From NCBI RefSeq assembly GCF_934307085.1, contig NZ_CAKRCF010000017.1:1-53330 (forward strand): a DNA stretch of 53,330 nucleotides, in the 5' to 3' direction. A program made the translations under genes and the position numbers. This stretch comes from an uncultured Anaerobutyricum sp. (GTDB taxonomy: Bacteria; Bacillota; Clostridia; Lachnospirales; Lachnospiraceae). The stretch's first letter is position 1. The number at the start of each line of letters is the position of its first letter. The notes beneath the pieces are model-generated. The model did not search any database, was not told the origin of the DNA, and saw only the letters and a program-made list of their open reading frames with translations. Of this stretch, positions 42,672 to 51,668 are shown piece by piece.

Positions 42672-44840
42672 TTATACTGGTGGATTCGTATCTATAAACT
42701 CCAGTCTCCAGTTATATCGGTGGGTTTTTTCATCTTTCTCATAGTAAAAATATGCAGAGAATTTATTGCCACGCTTACTTACACATCCCCTAAATCCTAC
42801 TTTACCATGCTCTAATAAAATCTTCACCATCTCATAAGATACTTTTTTCCCAAGCGAAGTAATAAATCTGTCATCCTTCCATATGGCAAATTTACATCCC
42901 TTTTTCCACGCAGAACAGCCAAAAGCACGTGCGGTCTCTACAACGGGTGCACCACATTCTGGACAGATTCCTGCAGGTTCTGTGTGAAGAGGTTCTAAGG
43001 TCACAGGTCCTCCAAAGACTTTATCATTTTTTATTTTATCGACAGACTCTATAACAAACTGTTCTATCATTGAAAGAAAATCTTTTTTTGTAAACTTCTT
43101 CCTCTCAATATCTGATAATGTCTTTTCAAGCCGACCTGTATACTCCAAATCAAAAAGCTCTCTCGCTGGAAATGTTTCTACTAGCATCTTTCCTAAATCT
43201 GTGCAGCTTAAACTTTTTCCTTTTGCTTTGATATATCCCGCATCTTTTAACTTTTTAATTGTCTCCGCTCGAGTCGCCGGCGTTCCGATACTAAATCCAC
43301 TTAAAATCGCCATCATCATCTGTTCTTCTTCTTTTTCTTCGTATTTCTTTCCACAAGTTTCCATAACCTTAAGAAGGGTTTTTTCCGTATGTGGCTTAGG
43401 TGGTTTACGTTCTACTTCATTAATTTCTGATTTTATCAGAGGAAGAATATCCTCCTTTTTTACAGGTGGAAGAATTGTCTCCTTTGCATCAATTCCTTCT
43501 ATCAATTTCCATCCTAGTTCAAGCTGTACTTTACCTTTTGCAACAAACTCTCCTGGAATATCTGTCTCCTGCATCTTTATATGAAGTACCGTATCTTCCG
43601 CAACTGCAATTGGCATAAACTGTGCCAGAAACCGATTCTTTACTGCCTCATATACAATCTGTTCAGATTCATTCAAACTGCCCGGCTGCATATATGTTGG
43701 AATAATTGCAGAATGACTTTCTACTTTTTTGCTGTCAAAAATACGCTTTGTACTTTTAAACTGTATCATTTGTTCGTAAGGACAATTCTTTTTATGTATC
43801 TTCAACACTTTTGCCGTTTTTTCTTTTAAACTTTCATCAAGAACAACACTTGCCGTTCTTGGGTAGGTAATAAACTTCTTCTCATATAATTGCTGTGCTG
43901 TCTTTAATACTCTATCTGATGTCCATCCTTTATACTTTGAAGTAATATATCCCTGCAGGCCTGACAAATTAAAAAGATAAGGCGGATATTCTTTTTTATT
44001 ACTAATCTTTTTAGAGACAACCTCTCCACTTTTTCCTTTAATCTTTTCCTGAATTTCTTTTAATTCTTCAGGGTTATCAAACTTCTCCCCTGCCTTTATA
44101 TAATAAATACTGTCAAACTTCTTTTTCTCTTCTGTCTGAAAAATTCCTTTTAACTTATAATACTTTGTTACTTTAAAATCTGCGATTTCTTTGTCTCGGT
44201 CATAGATAATCTTAAGTGTCGGCATTAATACTCGCCCGACATTTAGCAGGCGAATATTTTGTTTATTTCGATATTTTAATGTAGCAACAGAAGTAAGATT
44301 AATTCCAATAAGCCAATCCGCAATCTGTCTGCCAAATCCTGCATCCTGCAAAGACTTCATCTCTTCATTTGGTTTTAAATTTTGAAGTCCTCTGTTCACC
44401 TCTTCTGCAGTCCATTCATTTAATAAAATTCGCTCTACCGGCTTTTGAGGAGAAATGTAATTAATAATCTCATCTGCGATAATCTGCCCTTCTCTGTCAT
44501 CATCTGTTGCAGAAATAATTCCCTCTACATCCTCTCTTTCCATAAGTGTTTTTATAATATTCATCTGCTGAACAACACCACTATCTGGCTTATCTTTATT
44601 CTTTCCATCTGACTTTATTTTGTATAAAAATTTCTCTGGAATATAGGGAAATTTCTCAATCTTCCAGCTTCTCATCTCTGGATCATAATCTCTTGCATCA
44701 TAAAGCTGTAAAAGATGGCCAAACGCCCATGTAATTATATAATACTGCCCTTCAAAATATCCATTTCGCCGGGAAGAAGCGGTGGCATCTGCAATGTTTT
44801 TTGCCACAGACGGTTTTTCCGCTATAATTAACTTTTTCAT
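42672..44840 (-). CDS. topB: DNA topoisomerase III
   Basis: A 722-residue type IA topoisomerase that passes single strands to relax or decatenate DNA. It has the Toprim start (KKLIIAEKPSVAKNIADA), the Toprim acidic motif SATDDDREGQIIADEI, and the active-site tyrosine in KFITYPRTAS. A C-terminal cysteine region (CPECGAPVVETARAFGCSAWKKGCKF) is a TopB-type zinc-like domain. Length is normal for Firmicute TopB. It does not sit in a conjugative module here, so it looks like the chromosomal copy. Confidence 0.94.
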   Translation of the reverse strand: MKKLIIAEKPSVAKNIADATASSRRNGYFEGQYYIITWAFGHLLQLYDARDYDPEMRSWKIEKFPYIPEKFLYKIKSDGKNKDKPDSGVVQQMNIIKTLMEREDVEGIISATDDDREGQIIADEIINYISPQKPVERILLNEWTAEEVNRGLQNLKPNEEMKSLQDAGFGRQIADWLIGINLTSVATLKYRNKQNIRLLNVGRVLMPTLKIIYDRDKEIADFKVTKYYKLKGIFQTEEKKKFDSIYYIKAGEKFDNPEELKEIQEKIKGKSGEVVSKKISNKKEYPPYLFNLSGLQGYITSKYKGWTSDRVLKTAQQLYEKKFITYPRTASVVLDESLKEKTAKVLKIHKKNCPYEQMIQFKSTKRIFDSKKVESHSAIIPTYMQPGSLNESEQIVYEAVKNRFLAQFMPIAVAEDTVLHIKMQETDIPGEFVAKGKVQLELGWKLIEGIDAKETILPPVKKEDILPLIKSEINEVERKPPKPHTEKTLLKVMETCGKKYEEKEEEQMMMAILSGFSIGTPATRAETIKKLKDAGYIKAKGKSLSCTDLGKMLVETFPARELFDLEYTGRLEKTLSDIERKKFTKKDFLSMIEQFVIESVDKIKNDKVFGGPVTLEPLHTEPAGICPECGAPVVETARAFGCSAWKKGCKFAIWKDDRFITSLGKKVSYEMVKILLEHGKVGFRGCVSKRGNKFSAYFYYEKDEKTHRYNWRLEFIDTNPPV

Positions 44841-44908
44841 TGAATTCCCCTCTTTCTGGATGTATTTTTAACATTTCTTTGTAAATCTCTTCATAAATCA
44901 TCTGGATT

Positions 44909-44940
44909 ATGTTTGAAAAATGCTTTCAGCTAGATATTCA
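44909..44940. repeat. dispersed repeat copy upstream of the LUD gene
   Basis: atgtttgaaaaatgctttca, then gctagatattca, matches 22644-22674 (reverse) and 16382-16412. It lies in the ~300-base gap between divergent topB and the LUD gene. No target duplication is clear. Confidence 0.6.
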
Positions 44941-45138
44941 TTGCAATTTGCAGGAGATCCACATATAAATGAGACAGCAAAGAAATTACTTTTCTCTGCA
45001 TCACTCTGAAATATAACGCAAATTACTATATCATAATTTTTTTATTCTGTGAACCTGTGGAAATTATCCTCTTTTCCCATTTTCAAAAAAATGATATACT
45101 TTTTATATCATCTCACATTAAGACAGGAGGAATTATTT

Positions 45139-45780
45139 ATGACACCAAAACAGGAAGCATGGGAAATACAGTCTAAACACATCATAAAACAGATGGAACG
45201 CAGACATTTTAATGCATACTACTGCCCTACGAAAGAAGATGCCCTGACAAAGGCATTAGAACTTATAAAAAAAGGATCCGTTATTGCAAGTGGAGGATCT
45301 GCAACTTTAGGAGAAGTCGGTCTGCTTGATTACATAAAGCAGCATCCACAAGACTATACTTTTATTGACCGAACCATCGCTAAAGATGAAGATGAAAAAA
45401 GACAGCTCCACGCAAAGGCGATTCTGTCTGATTACTATCTTATGAGTACGAATGCATTCACTACTGATGGACAGCTTGTTAATATTGATGGAAATGGAAA
45501 TCGCGTCAGTGCACTTTGCTACGGCCCAAAACACGTTATAATTATCACTGGTATGAATAAGCTTACTCCATCTGTAGAGGCTGCTTATGCGCGAATCCGC
45601 CAGGATGCCTGCCCACCGAACTGTGTACGTCTTGGGCTCTCAAATCCATGTAGTAAGACCGGAGTTTGTGGAGAGTGTATGTCTACCTCTTCTATCTGTG
45701 ATCTTTTCGTTACTACAAGAATGTCTCGCTATCCTGACAGAATCCATGTAATTATGATCGGAGAAGAATTAGGTTATTAA
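45139..45780 (+). CDS. LUD-domain protein (LutC/YkgG-like)
   Basis: A 213-residue cytoplasmic protein of the LUD family, linked to lactate/L-lactate oxidation complexes. It has the family core GSVIASGGSATLGEVGLLDYI, YLMSTNAFTTDGQLVNIDGNGNR and the end CSKTGVCGECMS. No LutA or LutB gene is beside it, as for many stand-alone LUD proteins. AGGAGG lies 8 bases before the ATG at 45139, giving a shorter start than the open frame. Its stop overlaps the convergent kinase stop by 4 bases. Confidence 0.88.
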   Translation: MTPKQEAWEIQSKHIIKQMERRHFNAYYCPTKEDALTKALELIKKGSVIASGGSATLGEVGLLDYIKQHPQDYTFIDRTIAKDEDEKRQLHAKAILSDYYLMSTNAFTTDGQLVNIDGNGNRVSALCYGPKHVIIITGMNKLTPSVEAAYARIRQDACPPNCVRLGLSNPCSKTGVCGECMSTSSICDLFVTTRMSRYPDRIHVIMIGEELGY

Positions 45781-47582
45781 TTTTTCTCTGCTCTTGAAAA
45801 GTTTTTTGCGAGGGTATGTATCAGCTTATCAAAGTCAAGTGGTTTTGCAATATGTTCATTCATTCCCGCTTCTTTTGCAGCGATAATATCCTCGTTAAAT
45901 ACATTCGCTGTCATTGCGATAATCGGAACAGTTTTTGCATCTTTTCTCTTTAATTTTCGAATTTTTTTTGTAGCTGTAAGTCCGTCCATAACCGGCATCA
46001 TGACATCCATTAAAATTGCATCAAAACTGTTGCTTTCTGACTGTTCAAAAAGCTCGATAGATTCCAAGCCATCTCTGGCAACAACAATCTCTGCTCCTGC
46101 ATCCACAAGAATATACTGTGCTACTTCAAGATTCAGTTCATTATCTTCCACAAGCAATATTTTCATTCCTTCTATTGATGTTTCTTCCTCATCTGTTTCT
46201 TCTAAACAAACGGTATCAAGTTTCACTGGAAGCGTAATTGTAAAAGTAGTTCCTTTTCCCTGCATTGTCTGAAGAGTAATCGTCCCCTTCATCTTATTGA
46301 TAAGGTTTTTAACAATGGACATACCAAGCCCTGTCCCCCGATAACTAGAACGGTTTTCCGCATGTTCCTGTGTAAACGGTTCAAAAATATGTTCTGCAAA
46401 TTCCTCACTCATACCAATTCCTGTATCAGAAATTATAAATTCATACTCTACATATTCATCGTCACAAGATATTTCTCTCGCAGAAACAAAAATCTGACCG
46501 CCTGGATTCGTATATTTAATCGCATTACTCACAATATTTACAAGAATAGATCTGACATAGTTCGGACTTCCACAAACATATGGGTGCTCTATATTGCCTT
46601 CTATATTCTGTTCTATCGTAAGGCCCTTTTCCGACGCGATGATTTCCTGAATCGCCAATGTTCCATTCAACAGCCGCATCATGTCAAATGGTTCTTCCAC
46701 AAGCAGGATACTTCCGGTCTCAATTTTGGACATATCTAAAACATCATTAATAAGAGATAACAACTGATCTGCTGCTCCACGCATCTTAGAAAGGCAGGAA
46801 TCCATCTTCTCCGGATTCTCCAGATGTGCCTGTGCAATATCTAACATTCCCATAATTCCGTTAATTGGTGTTCGGATATCGTGCGACATATGTGACAAAA
46901 ATTCTGACTTGGCACGAACCGCAGCCTCCGCATCCTGTGTTTTTTTACGTAAAAGACGTTCCTGATTATTAATGAAAATCAAAAGAATCGTTATCGTTAA
47001 TGCGGATGTTGCCCATGGGAGTGTATTAATAAAACATTGCAGGAAAATCCCAATAAAAAATGGGGTAATATAAAGAATCGACTGCCATAAAAGCTTCCTT
47101 TTCTCTTCATCTCTCTCTTTGCCAAGTCTCCATATACTAAGTGCTATAGAAACAACATTATAAATATTGCTCAAAATCAGAATCTGCGGAAATCTGTAAA
47201 TCCATCCTGTCCAATAGGAAAAGATCAATAATACACACAATATATCAATCGGTACATGTATCAAAATCAGTAGAAGGCGATTTTTAAACACTTCTGAACC
47301 ATACATATTCTCACTATAACAAAGTAAAAAAAGAGAGATAAATGCCACGGAAAAAAAGAATACCACATCTAATATAAATAACACCTTTTCACTTGCACTG
47401 TGTCTCAATGCCATCTCTAAAGCATCTGATAAATCACAGATACACACCACCATAAGCAAGCGGAGAATCCAACGTTCTGACTTTCCAAATCCTGGTGTCT
47501 GACTAAGTACATATACCAGAATATTACTAATCAACATCATAAAAATAACTGTATATACATAGCTTATACTAAATGCTTCCAT
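45777..47582 (-). CDS. hybrid sensor histidine kinase/response regulator
   Basis: A 601-residue membrane protein. Residues 1-205 hold about seven membrane segments with no large outside domain. The phospho-acceptor His234 is in SHMSHDIRTP, the ATPase part has N353 (NIVSNAIKYTNPG) and DTGIGM/GTGLGMSIV. A receiver domain (473-595) has the phospho-acceptor Asp526 (ILMDVMMP), Thr558 and Lys580. No output domain or HPt is fused, so a downstream partner must be elsewhere. Signal unknown; the peptide transporter is adjacent. Confidence 0.92.
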   Translation of the reverse strand: MEAFSISYVYTVIFMMLISNILVYVLSQTPGFGKSERWILRLLMVVCICDLSDALEMALRHSASEKVLFILDVVFFFSVAFISLFLLCYSENMYGSEVFKNRLLLILIHVPIDILCVLLIFSYWTGWIYRFPQILILSNIYNVVSIALSIWRLGKERDEEKRKLLWQSILYITPFFIGIFLQCFINTLPWATSALTITILLIFINNQERLLRKKTQDAEAAVRAKSEFLSHMSHDIRTPINGIMGMLDIAQAHLENPEKMDSCLSKMRGAADQLLSLINDVLDMSKIETGSILLVEEPFDMMRLLNGTLAIQEIIASEKGLTIEQNIEGNIEHPYVCGSPNYVRSILVNIVSNAIKYTNPGGQIFVSAREISCDDEYVEYEFIISDTGIGMSEEFAEHIFEPFTQEHAENRSSYRGTGLGMSIVKNLINKMKGTITLQTMQGKGTTFTITLPVKLDTVCLEETDEEETSIEGMKILLVEDNELNLEVAQYILVDAGAEIVVARDGLESIELFEQSESNSFDAILMDVMMPVMDGLTATKKIRKLKRKDAKTVPIIAMTANVFNEDIIAAKEAGMNEHIAKPLDFDKLIHTLAKNFSRAEKN

Positions 47583-47796
47583 TTCAATTACCCCATTCTT
47601 CGAATTATTTAAACATCTACCAAAAAGCTAGTAAAATAGCTCCTGCATAATGTCTGAATAATATTTATATTATATTCACTTATCTATCTTTTTTATTATA
47701 AATTTTCCTTTTATGCTTTTCATATAATTACTTTTTTTTACAATCATATCCATGATAGCATATAATGAAATAATTTTCTATACAAAATGTTTTTTC

Positions 47797-48777
47797 CTAA
47801 CAATTTTTAACTATATTTAAGCATTTATGACATGCAGTATAGTGATTAGGGGCAATTAATTTTAATCTGGGTTCTTCTCCATGACATCGTTCTTCTGCAT
47901 ATGGACAGCGATTTGCAAAGCGGCACCCCAAAGGTGGATTTATTGGATTTGGAAGCTGTCCTGTCATTTTTATCCTCTTTTTTTTTGCTTCCACTTTAGG
48001 ATCTGGAATTGGGATTGCAGACAGAAGTGCTTTTGTGTATGGATGGGCTGGATCTTCATATAAACGATCTGCTTCTGTAATTTCCATTATTTTTCCTAAA
48101 TACATGACCATTACCCTGTCTGAAATATATTTTACCATAGAAAGATCATGTGCAATAAACAAATAGGTCAATCCTTTTTCCTTTTGTAATTTATCCAGCA
48201 AATTAATAACCTGTGCCTGTATAGATACATCAAGTGCAGAGATAGGTTCATCGCATACGATGAATTCAGGCTCGACTGCTAATGCTCTTGCAATACCAAT
48301 TCTCTGTCTTTGTCCACCAGAAAATTCGTGCACATATCTCTGTGCATATCCTTCGTTTAAACCAACTGTGACTAACAGGTCTGCTACTTTTTTACGAATT
48401 TCTCCTTCATTTTTTAAAAGTCCATGTGCACGGATTCCCTCTGCAATAATTTCCTGAACTTTCATTTTCGTATCTAATGAGGCGTACGGATCTTGAAAAA
48501 TAATCTGAGCCTGTTTTGTAAATTTTTTTCTTTCCCGTCCTTTTAACTGGTGCACATCTTTTCCACGGTATAATACTGTTCCATCTGTTTTATCATAAAG
48601 CCCCAAAATTGTTCTGCCGCAAGTTGTCTTTCCACAGCCACTCTCTCCTACAACACCAACCGTCTCCCCTTTTTTTATAAAAAAGGAAACATCATCTACT
48701 GCTTTTAATGTATTTTTTCCTATTTTGAAGTATTTTTTTAAATTCCGTACCTCTAATAAATATTCTTCGTTTTGCAT
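47797..48777 (-). CDS. oligopeptide ABC transporter ATPase (DppF/OppF type)
   Basis: A 326-residue nucleotide-binding subunit energising peptide import. Walker A is GESGCGKTT, the signature is HEFSGGQRQRIGIARAL, and Walker B is FIVCDEPISALD. The C-terminal oligopeptide-type extension with four cysteines near the end (GCRFANRCPYAEERCHG) can bind an Fe-S cluster in related proteins. It is 1 base after DppD and closes the operon. Confidence 0.93.
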   Translation of the reverse strand: MQNEEYLLEVRNLKKYFKIGKNTLKAVDDVSFFIKKGETVGVVGESGCGKTTCGRTILGLYDKTDGTVLYRGKDVHQLKGRERKKFTKQAQIIFQDPYASLDTKMKVQEIIAEGIRAHGLLKNEGEIRKKVADLLVTVGLNEGYAQRYVHEFSGGQRQRIGIARALAVEPEFIVCDEPISALDVSIQAQVINLLDKLQKEKGLTYLFIAHDLSMVKYISDRVMVMYLGKIMEITEADRLYEDPAHPYTKALLSAIPIPDPKVEAKKKRIKMTGQLPNPINPPLGCRFANRCPYAEERCHGEEPRLKLIAPNHYTACHKCLNIVKNC

Positions 48778-48778
48778 T

Positions 48779-49753
48779 TCAATCTCCTTTCCTGCAAAGA
48801 TGGCAGGATACGATATGATTCTGTGTTATTTCCGTTTCCTCTGGAAATTTTTCTTTACAGATTTCCTTTCGATACGCACATCTTTCTTCAAAAGGACAGC
48901 CTGATGGCAGCTGAATCATATTAGGGGGTGTCCCCTCTATCGTAGTAAGCTTTGCATCATTACAGTCCAATCTTGGCACTGCCGCAAGTAAAGCTCTGGT
49001 ATATGGATGTACCGGATGATAAAATATATCCTCTGCACTTCCAGTCTCTATAATTTTCCCTGCATACATCACAATAATATTGGTTGCAAAATTGGCAACA
49101 ATTCCCAAATCATGTGTAATTAACAAAATACTTGTATTATATTCTTTTTGCATCTGTTTCATCATATCCAAAATATCTGCCTGTACCGTTACATCTAAAG
49201 CTGTAGTTGGTTCATCTGCTATAACAAGCGGTGGATTTAATGTCATTGCTATAGCAATCATTACTCTTTGCCGCATTCCACCAGAAAATTCATGCGGATA
49301 CTGCCGCATACGGACCTCTGGATTGGGAATACCCACTTTCGCAAGCATTTCTACCGCTTCACCCCAGGCTTCTTTTTTACTTATTTTTTTATGTACACGA
49401 ATTTTTTCCATAATCTGCTTTCCAACTGCCATTGTCGGATTTAAGGCAGTCAGTGCATCCTGAAAACAGATGGAACATTTCTGTCCTCTGTAATTTTCCC
49501 ATTCTTTTTTAGAATAATTTTGAATATTTTCTCCCTGAAATAAAATCTTACTGTCATCACTCACTTTTCCTGGCTTTTTAATTAAGCCCATAATGGATTT
49601 TGCCGTAACAGACTTTCCGCAGCCAGATTCTCCGACAATCGCCGTGACACTTCCTTCTTTTATTTCAAAAGAAATCTCTCTTACTGCTTTTACTTCACCC
49701 AAAACTGTCTGAAAAGAGACCGAAAGATTTTTTACTCCTAATAATGTATCCAT
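48779..49753 (-). CDS. oligopeptide ABC transporter ATPase (DppD/OppD type)
   Basis: A 324-residue ATPase, partner of the next one. Walker A is GESGCGKSVTAKSIMG, the signature HEFSGGMRQRVMIAIAM, and Walker B LVIADEPTTALDV. The C-terminal extension has the cysteine motif SGCPFEERCAYRKEICKE. It begins 10 bases after the DppC stop. Confidence 0.93.
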   Translation of the reverse strand: MDTLLGVKNLSVSFQTVLGEVKAVREISFEIKEGSVTAIVGESGCGKSVTAKSIMGLIKKPGKVSDDSKILFQGENIQNYSKKEWENYRGQKCSICFQDALTALNPTMAVGKQIMEKIRVHKKISKKEAWGEAVEMLAKVGIPNPEVRMRQYPHEFSGGMRQRVMIAIAMTLNPPLVIADEPTTALDVTVQADILDMMKQMQKEYNTSILLITHDLGIVANFATNIIVMYAGKIIETGSAEDIFYHPVHPYTRALLAAVPRLDCNDAKLTTIEGTPPNMIQLPSGCPFEERCAYRKEICKEKFPEETEITQNHIVSCHLCRKGD

Positions 49754-49763
49754 TTTGTCTTTC

Positions 49764-50597
49764 CTACCTCACTAACTTTGGATTTAAAATCTGCTGCAAT
49801 ATGTCACCAAGTACATTGAAACATAAGACTGTAAGTAAAATCATTGTACCAGGTGCGACTGCCATAACCGGATTATGTAAAATAAATTTTTGTGCGGTCT
49901 GCAGCATACTTCCCCATGATGCCATCGGAAGCTGAACCCCATAGCCTAAAAAGCTCAGTGCCGATTCATCCAATATTGCATTAGCGATACTCAAACTTGC
50001 TGATACGATAATCTGCGGCATAAGATTCGGTATAATATGTTTCCATATGATTTTTCCCTGGCTGACTCCCAGTGCCTTCGCCGCAAGTACAAAATCTCTT
50101 TCTTTTAAGGTTAATGTCTGTGCACGAACTACTCTGGCTACCTTTGACCACGAAAAAAAGGCAAGCATTACCACTAAAGTTACAAGGTTTCTCGGAAGAA
50201 AAGCATATACAACAATAATAAATAAAAGACTTGGAACGGACATAAACACATCAACAATTCTCATACATATCACATCAGCAATTCCACCAAAATAACCACT
50301 AAACGTTCCGATAAAAGTTCCGAAAATCGTAGAAACACACATGGCGGCACAGCCAATGAGTAAGGAAATTCTTCCGCCATATAAAGTTCTTGTAAACGTA
50401 TCCCGCCCGATATCATCTGTTCCTAAAATATGTGCAGTGCTAATTCCCTGCAGTCTATCTACCACATTAGATGCATCCGGATCATAAGGTGACAATGGTG
50501 CAAGTAATGACATAACGATAATTAATAGTAATATTACCATACAAATCACTGCCATCTTGTTGGAAAAGAAGATTTTTTTCATTGTTTTTCTATCCAT
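49764..50597 (-). CDS. oligopeptide ABC transporter permease (DppC type)
   Basis: A 277-residue inner-membrane subunit with about six segments and the EAA loop (LAAKALGVSQGKIIWKHIIPNLMP). It opens with a short N-terminal basic stretch and the DDIGRDTFTRTLYGGRISL of DppC proteins. The ATG at 50597 has AAAGGAG 8 bases upstream and overlaps the DppB end by 8 bases; a longer open frame upstream is ignored. Confidence 0.92.
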   Translation of the reverse strand: MDRKTMKKIFFSNKMAVICMVILLLIIVMSLLAPLSPYDPDASNVVDRLQGISTAHILGTDDIGRDTFTRTLYGGRISLLIGCAAMCVSTIFGTFIGTFSGYFGGIADVICMRIVDVFMSVPSLLFIIVVYAFLPRNLVTLVVMLAFFSWSKVARVVRAQTLTLKERDFVLAAKALGVSQGKIIWKHIIPNLMPQIIVSASLSIANAILDESALSFLGYGVQLPMASWGSMLQTAQKFILHNPVMAVAPGTMILLTVLCFNVLGDILQQILNPKLVR

Positions 50598-51570
50598 TTT
50601 GGCTCTCCTTTGTCTGTTTGATTCTTGGGTCTGCCAGTCCATATAAAATATCTGCCATGAAGTTTCCAATCAGTAAAACAGTGCAGGAAAGCATTGTAAT
50701 CCCCATAATCATCGTATAATCCCTGCTATTAACCGCATTCATGCAAAGAGTGCCAAGTCCCGGCCACCCAAAGACAGATTCTACAATAAATGAACCGGTA
50801 ATTAATGTTCCAAAGTTCATTCCCACCATAGTAATAATTGGAAGCAGACAATTTTTTAATACATGATTCTTCACTACCTGAAACTGTGGTACCCCTTTTG
50901 AAACCGCAGTGATGACATATTCTTCTTCCATCTGCTCAATTGTATTTGCTCGGATATATCGGATAAATACTGCAATATTATTCACACTGAGTACAACTGT
51001 CGGCAATATGCCATGTTGAATTACATCCCATGCAGAATCCACACCTATCGTACGCATTCCAGAACTTGGCAGCACACCAAGATTCATGGAAAATACAATA
51101 ATAAGTATAATTCCAAACCAAAACGCAGGAAGAGAAATTCCAAGATAAGAGATACCACTGATGAGCATATCCACCCAACGGTTTTTATAATACCCGGCGA
51201 GCAGTCCTAACGGGATGGCAACAAGGACAGACAAAAGCAATGCCGCTCCCATCAAACCAATCGTATTCGGAAGTTTATCCATAATCTGCTCTTTTACTGG
51301 CTGATGATTACTGATAGACAGTCCCCAGTCTCCCTGTAACATTTTCCCAGCCCAATTAACATATCTTTGTGCTACATTTCCCGTTAATCCCAGAGATTCC
51401 CTCATATCATCTAACTGTTCCTCTGTCATTTTGTAAGAGGATACTGCTGGCGAAGTATATAAATAAAGTGGATCTCCCGGAGAAAAATAGACAATAGAAA
51501 AGGAAAATATTGATACAATGACAAATACAATTAGCATCTGCCCTGTTCGTTTTACTATAAAATTCTTCAT
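50590..51570 (-). CDS. oligopeptide ABC transporter permease (DppB type)
   Basis: A 326-residue inner-membrane subunit, first permease of the operon. It has the DppB start (FIVKRTGQMLIVFVIVSIFSF), the periplasm-facing loop of the family and the EAA motif (TAVSKGVPQFQVVKNHVLKNCLLP). Six segments are visible. AAGGAG lies before the ATG. It follows the substrate-binding protein by 98 bases with a hairpin between them. Confidence 0.92.
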   Translation of the reverse strand: MKNFIVKRTGQMLIVFVIVSIFSFSIVYFSPGDPLYLYTSPAVSSYKMTEEQLDDMRESLGLTGNVAQRYVNWAGKMLQGDWGLSISNHQPVKEQIMDKLPNTIGLMGAALLLSVLVAIPLGLLAGYYKNRWVDMLISGISYLGISLPAFWFGIILIIVFSMNLGVLPSSGMRTIGVDSAWDVIQHGILPTVVLSVNNIAVFIRYIRANTIEQMEEEYVITAVSKGVPQFQVVKNHVLKNCLLPIITMVGMNFGTLITGSFIVESVFGWPGLGTLCMNAVNSRDYTMIMGITMLSCTVLLIGNFMADILYGLADPRIKQTKESQNG

Positions 51571-51606
51571 TTACTTTTATCTCCTTATACTCTCTATAAG
51601 CAGAAA

Positions 51607-51630
51607 TAGACTCTGCTTACGCAGAATCTA
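51607..51630 (-). terminator. hairpin between the binding-protein gene and dppB
   Basis: tagactctgc (51607-51616) pairs with gcagaatcta (51621-51630) with one mismatch and a 4-base loop. Such stems often stabilise or partly terminate the binding-protein mRNA so that it is made in excess over the membrane parts. Confidence 0.55.
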
Positions 51631-51668
51631 CCTCCGATACTTCATTTTATTTTTTTACAATTGAAATT

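Noticed and set aside
50598..50669. Longer start for the DppC permease
   Set aside because: It would overlap dppB by 80 bases and lacks an RBS, while the ATG at 50597 has AAAGGAG.
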